From an uncultured bacterium (lineage in GTDB: Bacteria > Actinomycetota > Coriobacteriia > Coriobacteriales > Coriobacteriaceae), in assembly GCA_905215755.1 (NCBI GenBank), contig CAJMRE010000041.1, positions 1-16,434 on the forward strand: a stretch of 16,434 nucleotides of DNA. The letters run 5' to 3'. Of the stretch, positions 7,196 to 14,430 are shown one piece after another. Below the pieces are notes generated by a model. It was not told the DNA's origin, searched no databases, and was given only the letters and a program-made list of their open reading frames with translations. Made by a program: the position numbers and the translations under genes. Within the stretch, counting starts at the first letter, position 1; the number at the start of each line of letters is the position of its first letter.

Positions 7196-9640
7196 GTGAA
7201 CGCCTTTGACCGCTACGCCCCGTTTATCCAAGACTTCATCTACTCCCACGATTGGGAGAGCTTGCGCTCTATCCAGGTTGCGGCAGCTGATGCCATCTTT
7301 AACACGCAAGATAATGTGCTCCTGACGGCATCCACGGCTTCCGGCAAAACCGAGGCAGCCTTCTTTCCCATCCTGACCGAGTTTTGGGAGAACCCGCCCG
7401 CAAGCGTGGGCGCCCTCTACATTGGCCCCCTCAAGGCGCTCATCAATGACCAATTCGTCCGCCTCAACGATCTGTGCGAAGAAGCCGATATCCCTGTCTG
7501 GCACTGGCATGGCGATGTCTCGCAGTCGCACAAGGCTAAGCTCATCAAAAAACCGAGCGGCATCTTGCAGATTACGCCCGAGTCACTCGAGGCGCTCCTG
7601 ATCCATAAGCACATGGCGATCCCTCGTATGTTCTGCGACCTGCGCTATGTGGTTATCGACGAAGTCCATTCGCTCATGCGCGGCGACCGCGGCGGGCAGA
7701 CGCTCTGCCTTATCGAGCGGCTCTCGCGCATGGCAGGCGTGCAGCCCCGCCGCATCGGTCTGTCGGCAACCATCGGCGACCCCGAGCGCACGGGCGCCTT
7801 CCTGTCGCAGGGGACGGGACGCAACTGCGTCATCCCCCGTTTTGAGGAGCCGCGCCGCGTGTGGCGCATCTCCATGGAGCACTTCTACAACTCGGGTCCC
7901 CAGGCGCAGCAGCGAAGATTCGAGAGCATGGGTCCTCAAGAGGCCGAAGTGCTTGCGTGCGAGCGCATTGAGGCAGTGACACCCGCGGCGCTGCCCGCAT
8001 CCGGACAAGACATGCGCCACAGCGGACAGCTCACACAGGCGGAACGTCGTCAACGTCGCGAGCAGGCGCGGGGCAAGGACGCTCCCAAAGACCGTCGCAC
8101 TTCCTCGGCCCCCGAGGGCGAAGTCGACATCCCACGAGCGACCGAGCAGGCGCTTCTCAGCCCCACCGACACAGCGCCAGACAACGCCGACCCCGGCATG
8201 GGCTATATCTTCGAACACACCCGCGGCCGCAAGTGCTTGGTCTTTGCCAACTCGCGCGAGGAGGCAGAGGCCGTGTGCTCCATGCTGCGCAGCTACTGCG
8301 AAAGTCGACACGAGCCCGACCGCTTTCTAATCCATCACGGCAACCTTTCGGCATCGCTGCGCGAGACGGCCGAGGAGTTCATGCGCGACGAGGAGCAGGC
8401 GCAGACAACCGTCACCACCTCTACGCTGGAGCTCGGTATCGATATCGGCCGCCTGGAGCGCGCCTTCCAGATTGACGCGCCGTTTACCGTCAGCTCCTTT
8501 TTGCAGCGCATGGGGCGCACGGGACGCCGCGACCTTCCGCCCGAGATGTGGTTTGTCATGCGCGAGGAAGAACCCGAGCCGCGCACGATGATGCCCGAAA
8601 CCATTCCCTGGAAGCTCCTGCAGGGTATCGCGCTCGTACAACTCTATCGCGAGGAAAAGTGGGTCGAGCCGCCCGAGCTCGATCGACTCCCCTACAGCCT
8701 GCTCTATCACCAGACTATGTCGACCCTCGCCAGCACCGGCGAGCTCACGCCGGCCGAACTTGCCCAGCGTGTGCTCACGCTCAGCTATTTCCACCGTATC
8801 TCGGCAGACGATTACCGTGTGCTGCTACGTCACCTCATTAAGATCGACCATATCCAGGTCACCGAAGGTGGCGGGCTCATCGTGGGTCTCGCGGGCGAGC
8901 GCGTCATCAACAACTTTAAGTTCTACGCCGTGTTCCAGGAAAACGAGGAGTTTACCGTCCGGAGCGAATCGGCCGAGCTGGGCACGATTGTTAATCCGCC
9001 CCCGCCCGGTGAGCGCATCGCCATCGCCGGACACTGCTGGATTGTCGAGGAAGTGGACTGGAAGCGCCACACTGTCTTTGCCACGCAGGTCAAGGGCCGG
9101 GTGCCGGCCTACTTTGGCGACTGCCCCGGCGACATCAATACACACGTACTCGAGCGCATGCGCAAGGCGCTCAACGAGCACGCGACATATCCGTACCTCA
9201 TGGGTAACGCACGGGCCCGCTTGGCGCAGGCTCGCCATACGGCCGAGATTTCGGGTGCGGGAACCAAGCCACTCATCAACCTGGGTGGCGACACCTGGGT
9301 ACTCTTCCCCTGGCTGGGCAGTTACGCCTTTTTGGCACTCGAGCGCATGCTCAAGATTAAGTGTGCCGCGGAGCTGGGCCTTCGCGGACTCGACCCATCG
9401 CGCCCGTACTTTATGCAGTTTAAGATGAAGGCCGACGAGGAGACGTTCTTTGAGGTGCTCGCCGCCGAGGCCGAGAAGGACTTCAATCCCATCGAGCTCG
9501 TCTATCCCGGCGAGGTGCCTTATTTTGATCGCTACGACGAGTACGTTCCCGAGGAGCTCGTGCGCAAAGGCTTTGCCGAAGGCGTGCTCGACATCGAAGG
9601 CATGAAGCAGCGCGTTCTCGGCTGGCGCGACCACGCCTAA
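7196..9640 (+). CDS. Lhr-like DEVH superfamily 2 helicase (BrxHI-like)
   Basis: An 814-residue SF2 helicase. Start GTG 7196 is placed five bases after AGAGGAGG; the in-frame TTG at 7181 would lie in front of that site. Motifs in order: I ASTASGKT (45-52), Ia GPLKAL, Ib TPESLE (127-132), II DEVH (155-158), III LSATIG, IV LVFANSREEAE, V TSTLELGIDIG (about 408-418), VI QRMGRTGRR (437-445). A charged, low-complexity insertion (about 257-335) separates the two RecA-like domains. About 365 residues follow, matching the long C-terminal part of Lhr-type helicases, with no added nuclease visible. Lhr-like enzymes translocate 3'-5' on DNA or RNA-DNA hybrids, and BrxHI of type 2 BREX is of this kind. 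It lies 116 nt after the BrxD-like gene, so it is probably in the same transcript or has a weak promoter of its own. Confidence 0.88.
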   Translation: MNAFDRYAPFIQDFIYSHDWESLRSIQVAAADAIFNTQDNVLLTASTASGKTEAAFFPILTEFWENPPASVGALYIGPLKALINDQFVRLNDLCEEADIPVWHWHGDVSQSHKAKLIKKPSGILQITPESLEALLIHKHMAIPRMFCDLRYVVIDEVHSLMRGDRGGQTLCLIERLSRMAGVQPRRIGLSATIGDPERTGAFLSQGTGRNCVIPRFEEPRRVWRISMEHFYNSGPQAQQRRFESMGPQEAEVLACERIEAVTPAALPASGQDMRHSGQLTQAERRQRREQARGKDAPKDRRTSSAPEGEVDIPRATEQALLSPTDTAPDNADPGMGYIFEHTRGRKCLVFANSREEAEAVCSMLRSYCESRHEPDRFLIHHGNLSASLRETAEEFMRDEEQAQTTVTTSTLELGIDIGRLERAFQIDAPFTVSSFLQRMGRTGRRDLPPEMWFVMREEEPEPRTMMPETIPWKLLQGIALVQLYREEKWVEPPELDRLPYSLLYHQTMSTLASTGELTPAELAQRVLTLSYFHRISADDYRVLLRHLIKIDHIQVTEGGGLIVGLAGERVINNFKFYAVFQENEEFTVRSESAELGTIVNPPPPGERIAIAGHCWIVEEVDWKRHTVFATQVKGRVPAYFGDCPGDINTHVLERMRKALNEHATYPYLMGNARARLAQARHTAEISGAGTKPLINLGGDTWVLFPWLGSYAFLALERMLKIKCAAELGLRGLDPSRPYFMQFKMKADEETFFEVLAAEAEKDFNPIELVYPGEVPYFDRYDEYVPEELVRKGFAEGVLDIEGMKQRVLGWRDHA

Positions 9641-9648
9641 GACCAGTC

Positions 9649-9674
9649 TTTTTGGGACGGGGAGACCTATTTGT
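9649..9674. repeat. Second GGGACGGG intergenic motif after the helicase gene
   Basis: TTTTTGGGACGGGGAGACC followed by TATTTG sits between the helicase stop and the end of the convergent - strand gene, overlapping the latter's last codons. It resembles the element at 7086-7106 (AAAAAGGGACAGGTTTATTT): both hold GGGACRGG, then TTATTT or CTATTT. Such sequences may belong to a dispersed repeat family. It could also help end convergent transcription. Similarity is partial. Confidence 0.35.
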
Positions 9675-10545
9675 CGTGAAGAACGGTGCCGAGGAAGTCG
9701 GTGTCGAAGGGCACGGCTTCGGCAAAGGCGTAGTTGCCGTCGCTGGCGATGAGCAGGTAGTTCTCCTCGCCGCCGAACTCCGCATCGCCACATGGGACCA
9801 CCCAGGCGTGGGCGAATACCTCGAGTGCCGTGGCAGCGCAATCGCGCAGGAACGTCACATCGCTCCCCTCGCTTGCGCTCACGATATTGGCAACGTAGAC
9901 GCCACCGACATTTAGGCTGCCCCGCACCAAACGCAACGCTTCAACCGTCGCCAGCTCGCGTACGGGCTCGGCACCGCCAAAGCAATCGCTCACGACCACG
10001 TCGTAGCGACGATGGCCCACACTCGTCACACCCAGATACGAGCGAGCCTCAGCAGTAATCACCCGCAAGCGGTCGCCCACCGTGCGCTCCAGCTCGTCCA
10101 GATAGAACCAACGGCGCGCCAGGCGCGTAATCTCTCCGTCATACTCGATGACGTCCATGCGCAAGCCCTCGTGCGACATCAGGGCGAATTTAGGATAGGC
10201 AAACCCGCCGCCGCCCAGCATAAGCATACGGTCGATGCCGTGACCATAAGCGTCGCGCATCGCATCCTCGGACTCAAACACGTCGTCAAACGCACGATAG
10301 TACGCAAAGACGGGCTCGGCCCAACGCTCACCGACATAGCTCGCGCTTTGGTAGACGCCGCCTTGCACCAACACGCGAATCTCATCGCCGCCCTCATCGT
10401 GCACGCGTTTCACACGCGCCAACCCATTGCGGGTTCGCGCAACCTGCAGACAGGCAGCGCGAACAGCGACGGCGGCCGCACCAAGCGCCGCGGCTCCCAG
10501 AGCAACGCCGGCAACGACGCCGGCAGAAACACTTGGCTTGTTCAT
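9667..10545 (-). CDS. Membrane-tethered spermidine-synthase-like protein
   Basis: A 292-residue protein with a Rossmann fold of the spermidine synthase / methyltransferase type. An Ala/Val/Gly-rich hydrophobic segment at about residues 7-32 should act as a membrane anchor. The nucleotide-binding loop is MLMLGGGGFAYPKFAL (107-122), the acidic strand end is DVIEYDGE (131-138), and the second acidic site is YDVVVSDCFGG (181-191). This last motif is closer to the domain found fused to MFS-like membrane proteins (DAFSG type) than to true spermidine synthases (DSTDP type), so putrescine aminopropyl transfer is doubtful. Substrate is unknown. The ATG immediately follows the stop of elp3 (TAGATG), with AAAAGGAGC inside the end of elp3 as ribosome site, so both are translated from one message. 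Whether it shares a pathway with Elp3 is open. Confidence 0.75.
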   Translation of the reverse strand: MNKPSVSAGVVAGVALGAAALGAAAVAVRAACLQVARTRNGLARVKRVHDEGGDEIRVLVQGGVYQSASYVGERWAEPVFAYYRAFDDVFESEDAMRDAYGHGIDRMLMLGGGGFAYPKFALMSHEGLRMDVIEYDGEITRLARRWFYLDELERTVGDRLRVITAEARSYLGVTSVGHRRYDVVVSDCFGGAEPVRELATVEALRLVRGSLNVGGVYVANIVSASEGSDVTFLRDCAATALEVFAHAWVVPCGDAEFGGEENYLLIASDGNYAFAEAVPFDTDFLGTVLHDK

Positions 10546-12453
10546 CTAGAGCTCCTTTTGCAGATAGAGTCCATGGTCGTAAAAACCCAAATGGCGATAG
10601 TACTCGCGTGTGCCAATCGCGCTGATCACGTTGATGCGCGCATAGCCCGCGTCCCGAGCAATATGGCACGCACGCTCTATGAGCAAACGCCCCAATCCAT
10701 GGTGCTGGGCTGCCTGGCCTTGATCTCCCACGCGCGCCGCCATGCCATACACGTGCACCTCGCGAATCATCGCCTCGTCCGGTGTCGTCGGCAACTCATC
10801 CGCATGCGCGGCAACAAAAGCACGATCGGGCAGAGACAGACGCAAAAAGCCCGCGATCTTGCCCTGCGGCGTCACCCACTGCAAAAAGCGCTCGTGCGTC
10901 ACCGGCGTCTCGTACGCCACTTCCTCGTCAAGGGTCAGCTCATGCAAGTCGGCGCCCGCCGTGCTAATCTCGCGATAGCGAATCTCACGCACTGTCGCGC
11001 CTTCCCCACGAGCCGACAAGCGGTTTTCAACGAGCTGACGCAGGTTGGGCTTCTTGTTGCCCACCATGATGTCGTCGGAGCTAAAGTCGCGGATCATGCG
11101 ACTGATGCGGCAGAACGCCGGCGTCACCACGATGTCGTCGGCCAACACATCGAGCAGCTCTTCCTCGGTATAGGGACGCCACTCGCCGCGCTCATAGCAG
11201 CCCACCAGACGCGAGCCCTCGATGAGCGCGCACGGGTAGACCTTGACCTCGTCGGGCATAAAGGCCCCTTCGGTCATAAAGCGCTCGTAGTCGCGCTTGT
11301 CCCCCTCGGGTGTGGCGCCCAATAAGTTGAGCATAAAATGCGCATGGATCTTAAAGCCAAAGAGGCGCGCAAGCGAAAACGCCTGCTCGATCTGAGCCAC
11401 CGAAATGCGACGCTCGTTGATATCGAGCAAATGCTGGTCGAGGCTCTGGATGCCCATCTGAATCTTGGTGCAGCCCAGACGACGAATGAGCGTGAGCGCC
11501 TGTGGCGTCACGGCATCGGGGCGGGTCTCGATAACGAGCCCCACCACGCGATGCTTCGCCGTCTCGTTGATGCGCTGCTGACGCTCAAGCTCCTCCATCG
11601 TTTCCGTCTGCCACTCGGCAGCCTCGCCCCATGGCGTACCGGGGCCGTACAGACGACGCACTGCGCGGTTATAGCCACCAACGACAGCATCCACACGCCC
11701 CTGCTCGTCGGCAACGCCGCTCGCAAGCTCGGCCTCGTCGGTCGCAATGCCGGCAGCCCGATAGCGCTCGCGGCGCTCTGTTACCACCGGCGGCAGGGCA
11801 TCGGCGGGAGCGTCATCGAGCAGGCGCCCTGCCTCGGCACGGCTGATGCCCGGACGCGCCAACATGGGGTTTGCCGCCACACCGGCGACGGCATCGTCAT
11901 TGAGCGCACGGAAAAGCTCCGACATAAACCACGTCTGATAGCCTTCCGGATAGTCGCTCCAGGTACCGCCGAGCACAATGAGCTCTATCTTGTCGGTCGC
12001 ATGTCCCATCTGCGAAAGCGCAGTCAGACGAGCGCTCACCTGCAGATACGGGTCGAAGCAGTTTTGCTCCGCACGGGCGCACGCCGGCTCGGCGTGCAGA
12101 TAGCTTTTGGGCATGCGCAGATCGTTGGGGCAAAACAGGCAATCGCCCGAGCATGGCCAGGGCTTGGTAATGACGGTAATGGTCGCCACGCCCGAGGCCG
12201 TTCGGCGCGGCTTCATACGCAGGACCTGCAGCAGTTGACGCTCCAGATCGGAATCGACATTCCACGCAGCCCACCGAACCGGCTCCTCACGTTTAACCCG
12301 CTGGTAGAACGGCAGCAGACGGCGCTTGGCCAAATCGCGTTTGTCGGCACCCTCACGGCGCGCCTCGGCATGTATCAGTTTGACGAGCGCTTTGTCGTCC
12401 ACGGTCTCGCCGCGACGCAGAGCCTCGAGTATGTTCAAGATAATCTGTTCCAT
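10546..12453 (-). CDS. elp3: Elp3-type tRNA uridine(34) acetyltransferase / radical SAM enzyme
   Basis: A 635-residue protein matching Elp3 along its whole length. The radical SAM part begins RRTASGVATITVITKPWPC and holds Cys101, Cys105 and Cys108 (CX3CX2C) for the 4Fe-4S cluster. IETRPD lies at 308-313, followed by GCTKIQMGIQS. The C-terminal GNAT acetyltransferase domain has REVHVYG, acetyl-CoA loop QHHGLG (583-588) and ISAIGTREYYRHLGF. Elp3 uses SAM and acetyl-CoA to build the carboxymethyl group on wobble U34 of tRNA. Compared with human ELP3, about 90 extra residues (about 187-280) sit before the IETRPD strand. No other Elongator subunit is in the window, as is usual for bacterial and archaeal Elp3. 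The start at 12453 lacks a usable Shine-Dalgarno site and may be leaderless. A spermidine-synthase-like gene follows with no gap. Confidence 0.93.
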   Translation of the reverse strand: MEQIILNILEALRRGETVDDKALVKLIHAEARREGADKRDLAKRRLLPFYQRVKREEPVRWAAWNVDSDLERQLLQVLRMKPRRTASGVATITVITKPWPCSGDCLFCPNDLRMPKSYLHAEPACARAEQNCFDPYLQVSARLTALSQMGHATDKIELIVLGGTWSDYPEGYQTWFMSELFRALNDDAVAGVAANPMLARPGISRAEAGRLLDDAPADALPPVVTERRERYRAAGIATDEAELASGVADEQGRVDAVVGGYNRAVRRLYGPGTPWGEAAEWQTETMEELERQQRINETAKHRVVGLVIETRPDAVTPQALTLIRRLGCTKIQMGIQSLDQHLLDINERRISVAQIEQAFSLARLFGFKIHAHFMLNLLGATPEGDKRDYERFMTEGAFMPDEVKVYPCALIEGSRLVGCYERGEWRPYTEEELLDVLADDIVVTPAFCRISRMIRDFSSDDIMVGNKKPNLRQLVENRLSARGEGATVREIRYREISTAGADLHELTLDEEVAYETPVTHERFLQWVTPQGKIAGFLRLSLPDRAFVAAHADELPTTPDEAMIREVHVYGMAARVGDQGQAAQHHGLGRLLIERACHIARDAGYARINVISAIGTREYYRHLGFYDHGLYLQKEL

Positions 12454-12459
12454 GTCCCC

Positions 12460-12465
12460 ATTGTA
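12460..12465 (-). promoter_or_regulatory. Likely -10 element giving a leaderless elp3 message
   Basis: On the - strand, TACAAT is followed by six bases (GGGGAC) and then the elp3 ATG at 12453. A start site seven bases past the -10 would fall on the A of the ATG, the usual geometry of leaderless genes in Actinobacteria. The only G-rich bases upstream are too close to the ATG to serve as a normal ribosome site. No clear -35 is seen. Confidence 0.45.
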
Positions 12466-12503
12466 AAGGCAAAGGCGCCGAAGCCCGTCACGGCTCCGGC
12501 GCC
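12465..12503 (-). terminator. Rho-independent terminator of the XRE/DUF4097 operon
   Basis: GGCGCCGAAGCC (12474-12485) and GGCTCCGGCGCC (12492-12503) form a 12-bp stem with one mismatch and a six-base loop. Read on the - strand it is followed by TTTGCCTTT, a broken T-tract. It lies 48 nt after the DUF4097 stop and only 21 nt before the elp3 ATG, so it insulates elp3 from the upstream operon. Confidence 0.7.
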
Positions 12504-12550
12504 TCCATCAAAGAGCATGCCTATATGTACCGATCTCCGAAAACCGCATG

Positions 12551-13450
12551 TCACTCCGGATCAAACGACATGTCGCCCGAACCGACCTCAAAACGATACG
12601 TAGCAGACTTATCGCCGTTATCGAATTCAAGATTCAAAATGGTCTCGCCGTCGTAGCCAAGCGGAAGGAAATCGCTCTCAAAGTCGCCGCTGCCCAAGGT
12701 GAGGCTCGCCTTAAAGCCCGTCGAGTTCGGAACCGTCATCTCCACATCGCCCGAGCCCACACTCACGTCCATCGACTTCGCGGGGGCCTGGTAGAGCTCG
12801 AACGTCACATCGCCCGAACCGACCTCGGCATTCAGGGTATCGGTCACGGTGCCCGTAAACTCAACGTCTCCAGAGTCCAAAGTCAGGTTGAGGTCATGAC
12901 ACGCAATGCCCGCGACCGTCAGGTCACCCGATCCTACATTCGCTGTAATGCCCACCATGTTATCGGCAACTTCGCGCGGCAGTTCGACGGTAACCGTGCG
13001 GTCAATGGCGCGCTCGTCATCGCAATCGAACTGGCGAATCTTGAGCGTAGAGCCCTTGATTTCGGCCAGGTTCTGGGTTGCCGCATCGAAGGCAACGGTC
13101 CCCGTTGCCACGCGACCGCTTTCAATTACGCGCACTGGCCCGCTGGAGACGTGTTTGACCTCGACCGTGCCCGACGTCACGTCCAAGTCAAGCGATGTGA
13201 ACGCGTCGGCATCAAAGGTTTCGCTCGAAAGCTGCTGAGGCTGAGCGGAATAGTTACCGCCATCCAAAAGATCGTCCTCGTCAACCGCATCGTCCATACC
13301 AGAGAAGCCGGATACAACATCGTCGAGATCCCACGGGCCATCAAAATGAATCAAAGTCCGCGAAGTGCCAAAGACAAGCCCGATGATGAGCACAAACGCT
13401 CCGATGCCAACGCCCAAGCGTACCTTGGATTCATGCGAAAGCTTCATCAT
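12551..13450 (-). CDS. DUF4097 family membrane-anchored beta-repeat protein
   Basis: A 299-residue protein. A short basic N-terminus is followed by one membrane segment (about 11-29), an acidic linker rich in Asp (about 38-64), then an extracytoplasmic beta-repeat domain. GSGD or close variants recur at residues 173, 192, 211, 232, 253 and 290, with DNGD at 277. The 19-21 residue spacing of the first five fits the rungs of a beta-helix as in DUF4097 (putative adhesin) proteins. The start ATG overlaps the TGA of the preceding regulator by 4 nt (13447-13450), and a second ATG follows at once, so the exact start could be three bases later. A hairpin terminator follows. Members of this family often accompany membrane-bound HTH regulators; ligand and function are unknown. 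Confidence 0.85.
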   Translation of the reverse strand: MMKLSHESKVRLGVGIGAFVLIIGLVFGTSRTLIHFDGPWDLDDVVSGFSGMDDAVDEDDLLDGGNYSAQPQQLSSETFDADAFTSLDLDVTSGTVEVKHVSSGPVRVIESGRVATGTVAFDAATQNLAEIKGSTLKIRQFDCDDERAIDRTVTVELPREVADNMVGITANVGSGDLTVAGIACHDLNLTLDSGDVEFTGTVTDTLNAEVGSGDVTFELYQAPAKSMDVSVGSGDVEMTVPNSTGFKASLTLGSGDFESDFLPLGYDGETILNLEFDNGDKSATYRFEVGSGDMSFDPE

Positions 13451-14163
13451 TCATCACCCTCTTTGGCAATCGGGTCAGCGGTAGTCACGGTAGCCACGTC
13501 AGTATCAACCGGAGCGGAAACATCCTGAGCCCTAGCGACCACCGGCGCCGAACCAACCTGAATATCTCCGCGCGCCCAATCGCCATCGAGTGCACGCGCC
13601 ACCCAGTGATAGATGGGAATCGTAAAGAAGATCAGCGCAGCAAAGGGGCCGGCACCAAACAGGAACATCAGCAAAAAGAACAGCAGCCAACACACGGCCC
13701 AATACGGGAATGACTGGAACGGACCCTTCACCGGAGTCGGACCAGCCGCACCGGTACCCGTCACCTGAGCCGTCGCCGCATTGGCAGCCTGCGCACTCCA
13801 GCTTGCCGCCTGCGCCGCCTTGGCGGCGGCGTCACTCGCCTGTGTTGCCGCCTCGGTAGCTCGTGCCGCCGCCTCATGGGTGCGTGCGCGCTCTGCCGCC
13901 TCGGCCTCGCGCTGACGAGCGCGGTCCTCGTTCTCAAACTCGATATCGTCCTCGATCTCGTCGCTCGGATTGAGCAGCTCGTCCAGGCTCACACCATAGA
14001 GTTTGGCGAGCGAGATCAGGTTCTCGGTATCGGGCGAGCTCTCCGCGCGCTCCCATTTACTGACCGCCTGGCGCGACAGTCCCAGCTTTCGTGCCAGTCC
14101 TTCTTGACTAAAGCCTTTGCTGCGGCGAAGGTCGGCGAGCCGCTGCGCAGTTTCTACATTCAT
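13447..14163 (-). CDS. XRE-family HTH regulator with two C-terminal membrane segments
   Basis: A 238-residue protein started at ATG 14163, five bases after AGGAGG; longer readings upstream lack a ribosome site and homology. Residues 6-64 form an XRE/HTH_3 domain with SQEGLARKLGLSRQAVSKWE at 19-38 and YGVSLDELL. An Ala/Glu/Arg-rich stretch (about 82-135) is probably a long helix or coiled coil. Two hydrophobic segments follow (about 153-171 and 173-190), giving a hairpin in the membrane, then a loose tail. This domain order suggests a membrane-tethered DNA-binding protein that senses the membrane state or its partner, the DUF4097 protein encoded directly after it with a 4-nt overlap. Two perfect palindromes upstream could be its own operators. 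Confidence 0.85.
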   Translation of the reverse strand: MNVETAQRLADLRRSKGFSQEGLARKLGLSRQAVSKWERAESSPDTENLISLAKLYGVSLDELLNPSDEIEDDIEFENEDRARQREAEAAERARTHEAAARATEAATQASDAAAKAAQAASWSAQAANAATAQVTGTGAAGPTPVKGPFQSFPYWAVCWLLFFLLMFLFGAGPFAALIFFTIPIYHWVARALDGDWARGDIQVGSAPVVARAQDVSAPVDTDVATVTTADPIAKEGDE

Positions 14164-14212
14164 GGTTCCTCCTATGTGATGCCAGCCGTACCGCCGGACC
14201 GCTTTTGTTCTT

Positions 14213-14222
14213 AAGGCGCCTT
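14213..14222. promoter_or_regulatory. Palindrome in the leader of the XRE gene
   Basis: AAGGCGCCTT is a perfect 10-bp palindrome, 50 nt before the regulator's start codon. It could be an operator for autoregulation or a chance GC-rich palindrome. Confidence 0.25.
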
Positions 14223-14266
14223 GCACAGTTAAAAATCTATCCGCCACCGCCAAAAGCATGCCACCT

Positions 14267-14272
14267 ATTCTA
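14267..14272 (-). promoter_or_regulatory. Possible -10 element for the XRE/DUF4097 operon
   Basis: TAGAAT on the - strand would start transcription near 14260 and give a leader of about 97 nt. No good -35 is found at the right distance, so support is limited. Confidence 0.3.
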
Positions 14273-14281
14273 GTGAGATTT

Positions 14282-14310
14282 TTGACAACCGGCGGTTGCG
14301 GGCGCATATG
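14282..14310 (+). promoter_or_regulatory. TTGACA-type promoter-like element overlapping a 13-nt palindrome
   Basis: TTGACA at 14282-14287 is a consensus -35, with CATATG 17 bases later as a weak -10. The perfect palindrome CAACCG-G-CGGTTG (14286-14298) overlaps it. A regulator bound here, such as the divergent XRE protein, could control this + strand promoter and its own gene. The pairing of protein and site is inference. Confidence 0.3.
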
Positions 14311-14354
14311 AGCTGCGGAAATGTGTCCAAACAAAGCAATGACCCGTAGCTTGG

Positions 14355-14384
14355 TTGTCCCCGTTGCGGCGTTAACGGTAGTAT
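14355..14384 (+). promoter_or_regulatory. Candidate promoter for the Trm9-like gene
   Basis: TTGTCC (14355-14360) and TAGTAT (14379-14384) are separated by 18 bases. Transcription would begin near 14391, downstream of the ATG at 14383, which supports GTG 14431 as the true start of the methyltransferase. Confidence 0.35.
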
Positions 14385-14430
14385 GGTCGTACTGTTTATT
14401 CCGCACCGCCAACGGAGGGAGTTCCGCGCC

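Noticed and set aside
4022..9640. Complete BREX system or tellurite resistance operon
   Set aside because: No PglX/BrxX methylase, PglZ, PglW, BrxA/B or Lon-like gene is present, and there is no TerC, TerD, TerZ or TelA. Only single shared components are seen.
8825..9841. A 338-codon open frame on the - strand opposite the helicase end
   Set aside because: It overlaps the conserved C-terminal part of the helicase and the 3' end of the spermidine-synthase-like gene, with no recognisable motif or ribosome site.
12573..12932. Repeated GGTTCGGGCGATG-like DNA within the DUF4097 gene as a CRISPR or tandem repeat
   Set aside because: The repetition encodes the GSGD protein rungs; unit length varies and the spacing keeps the reading frame, so it is coding repetition and not an array.
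10012..13528. Long open frames on the + strand (10012-11325, 11338-12603, 12548-13528)
   Set aside because: They lie opposite elp3 and the DUF4097 gene, which have full family motifs. Their translations are rich in Arg, His and Ala with no domain, as expected for antisense frames in GC-rich DNA.
14383..14430. ATG at 14383 as start of the Trm9-like protein
   Set aside because: It falls within the likely -10 element and lacks a ribosome site, while GTG 14431 has CGGAGGGAG in front and begins just before the conserved region.
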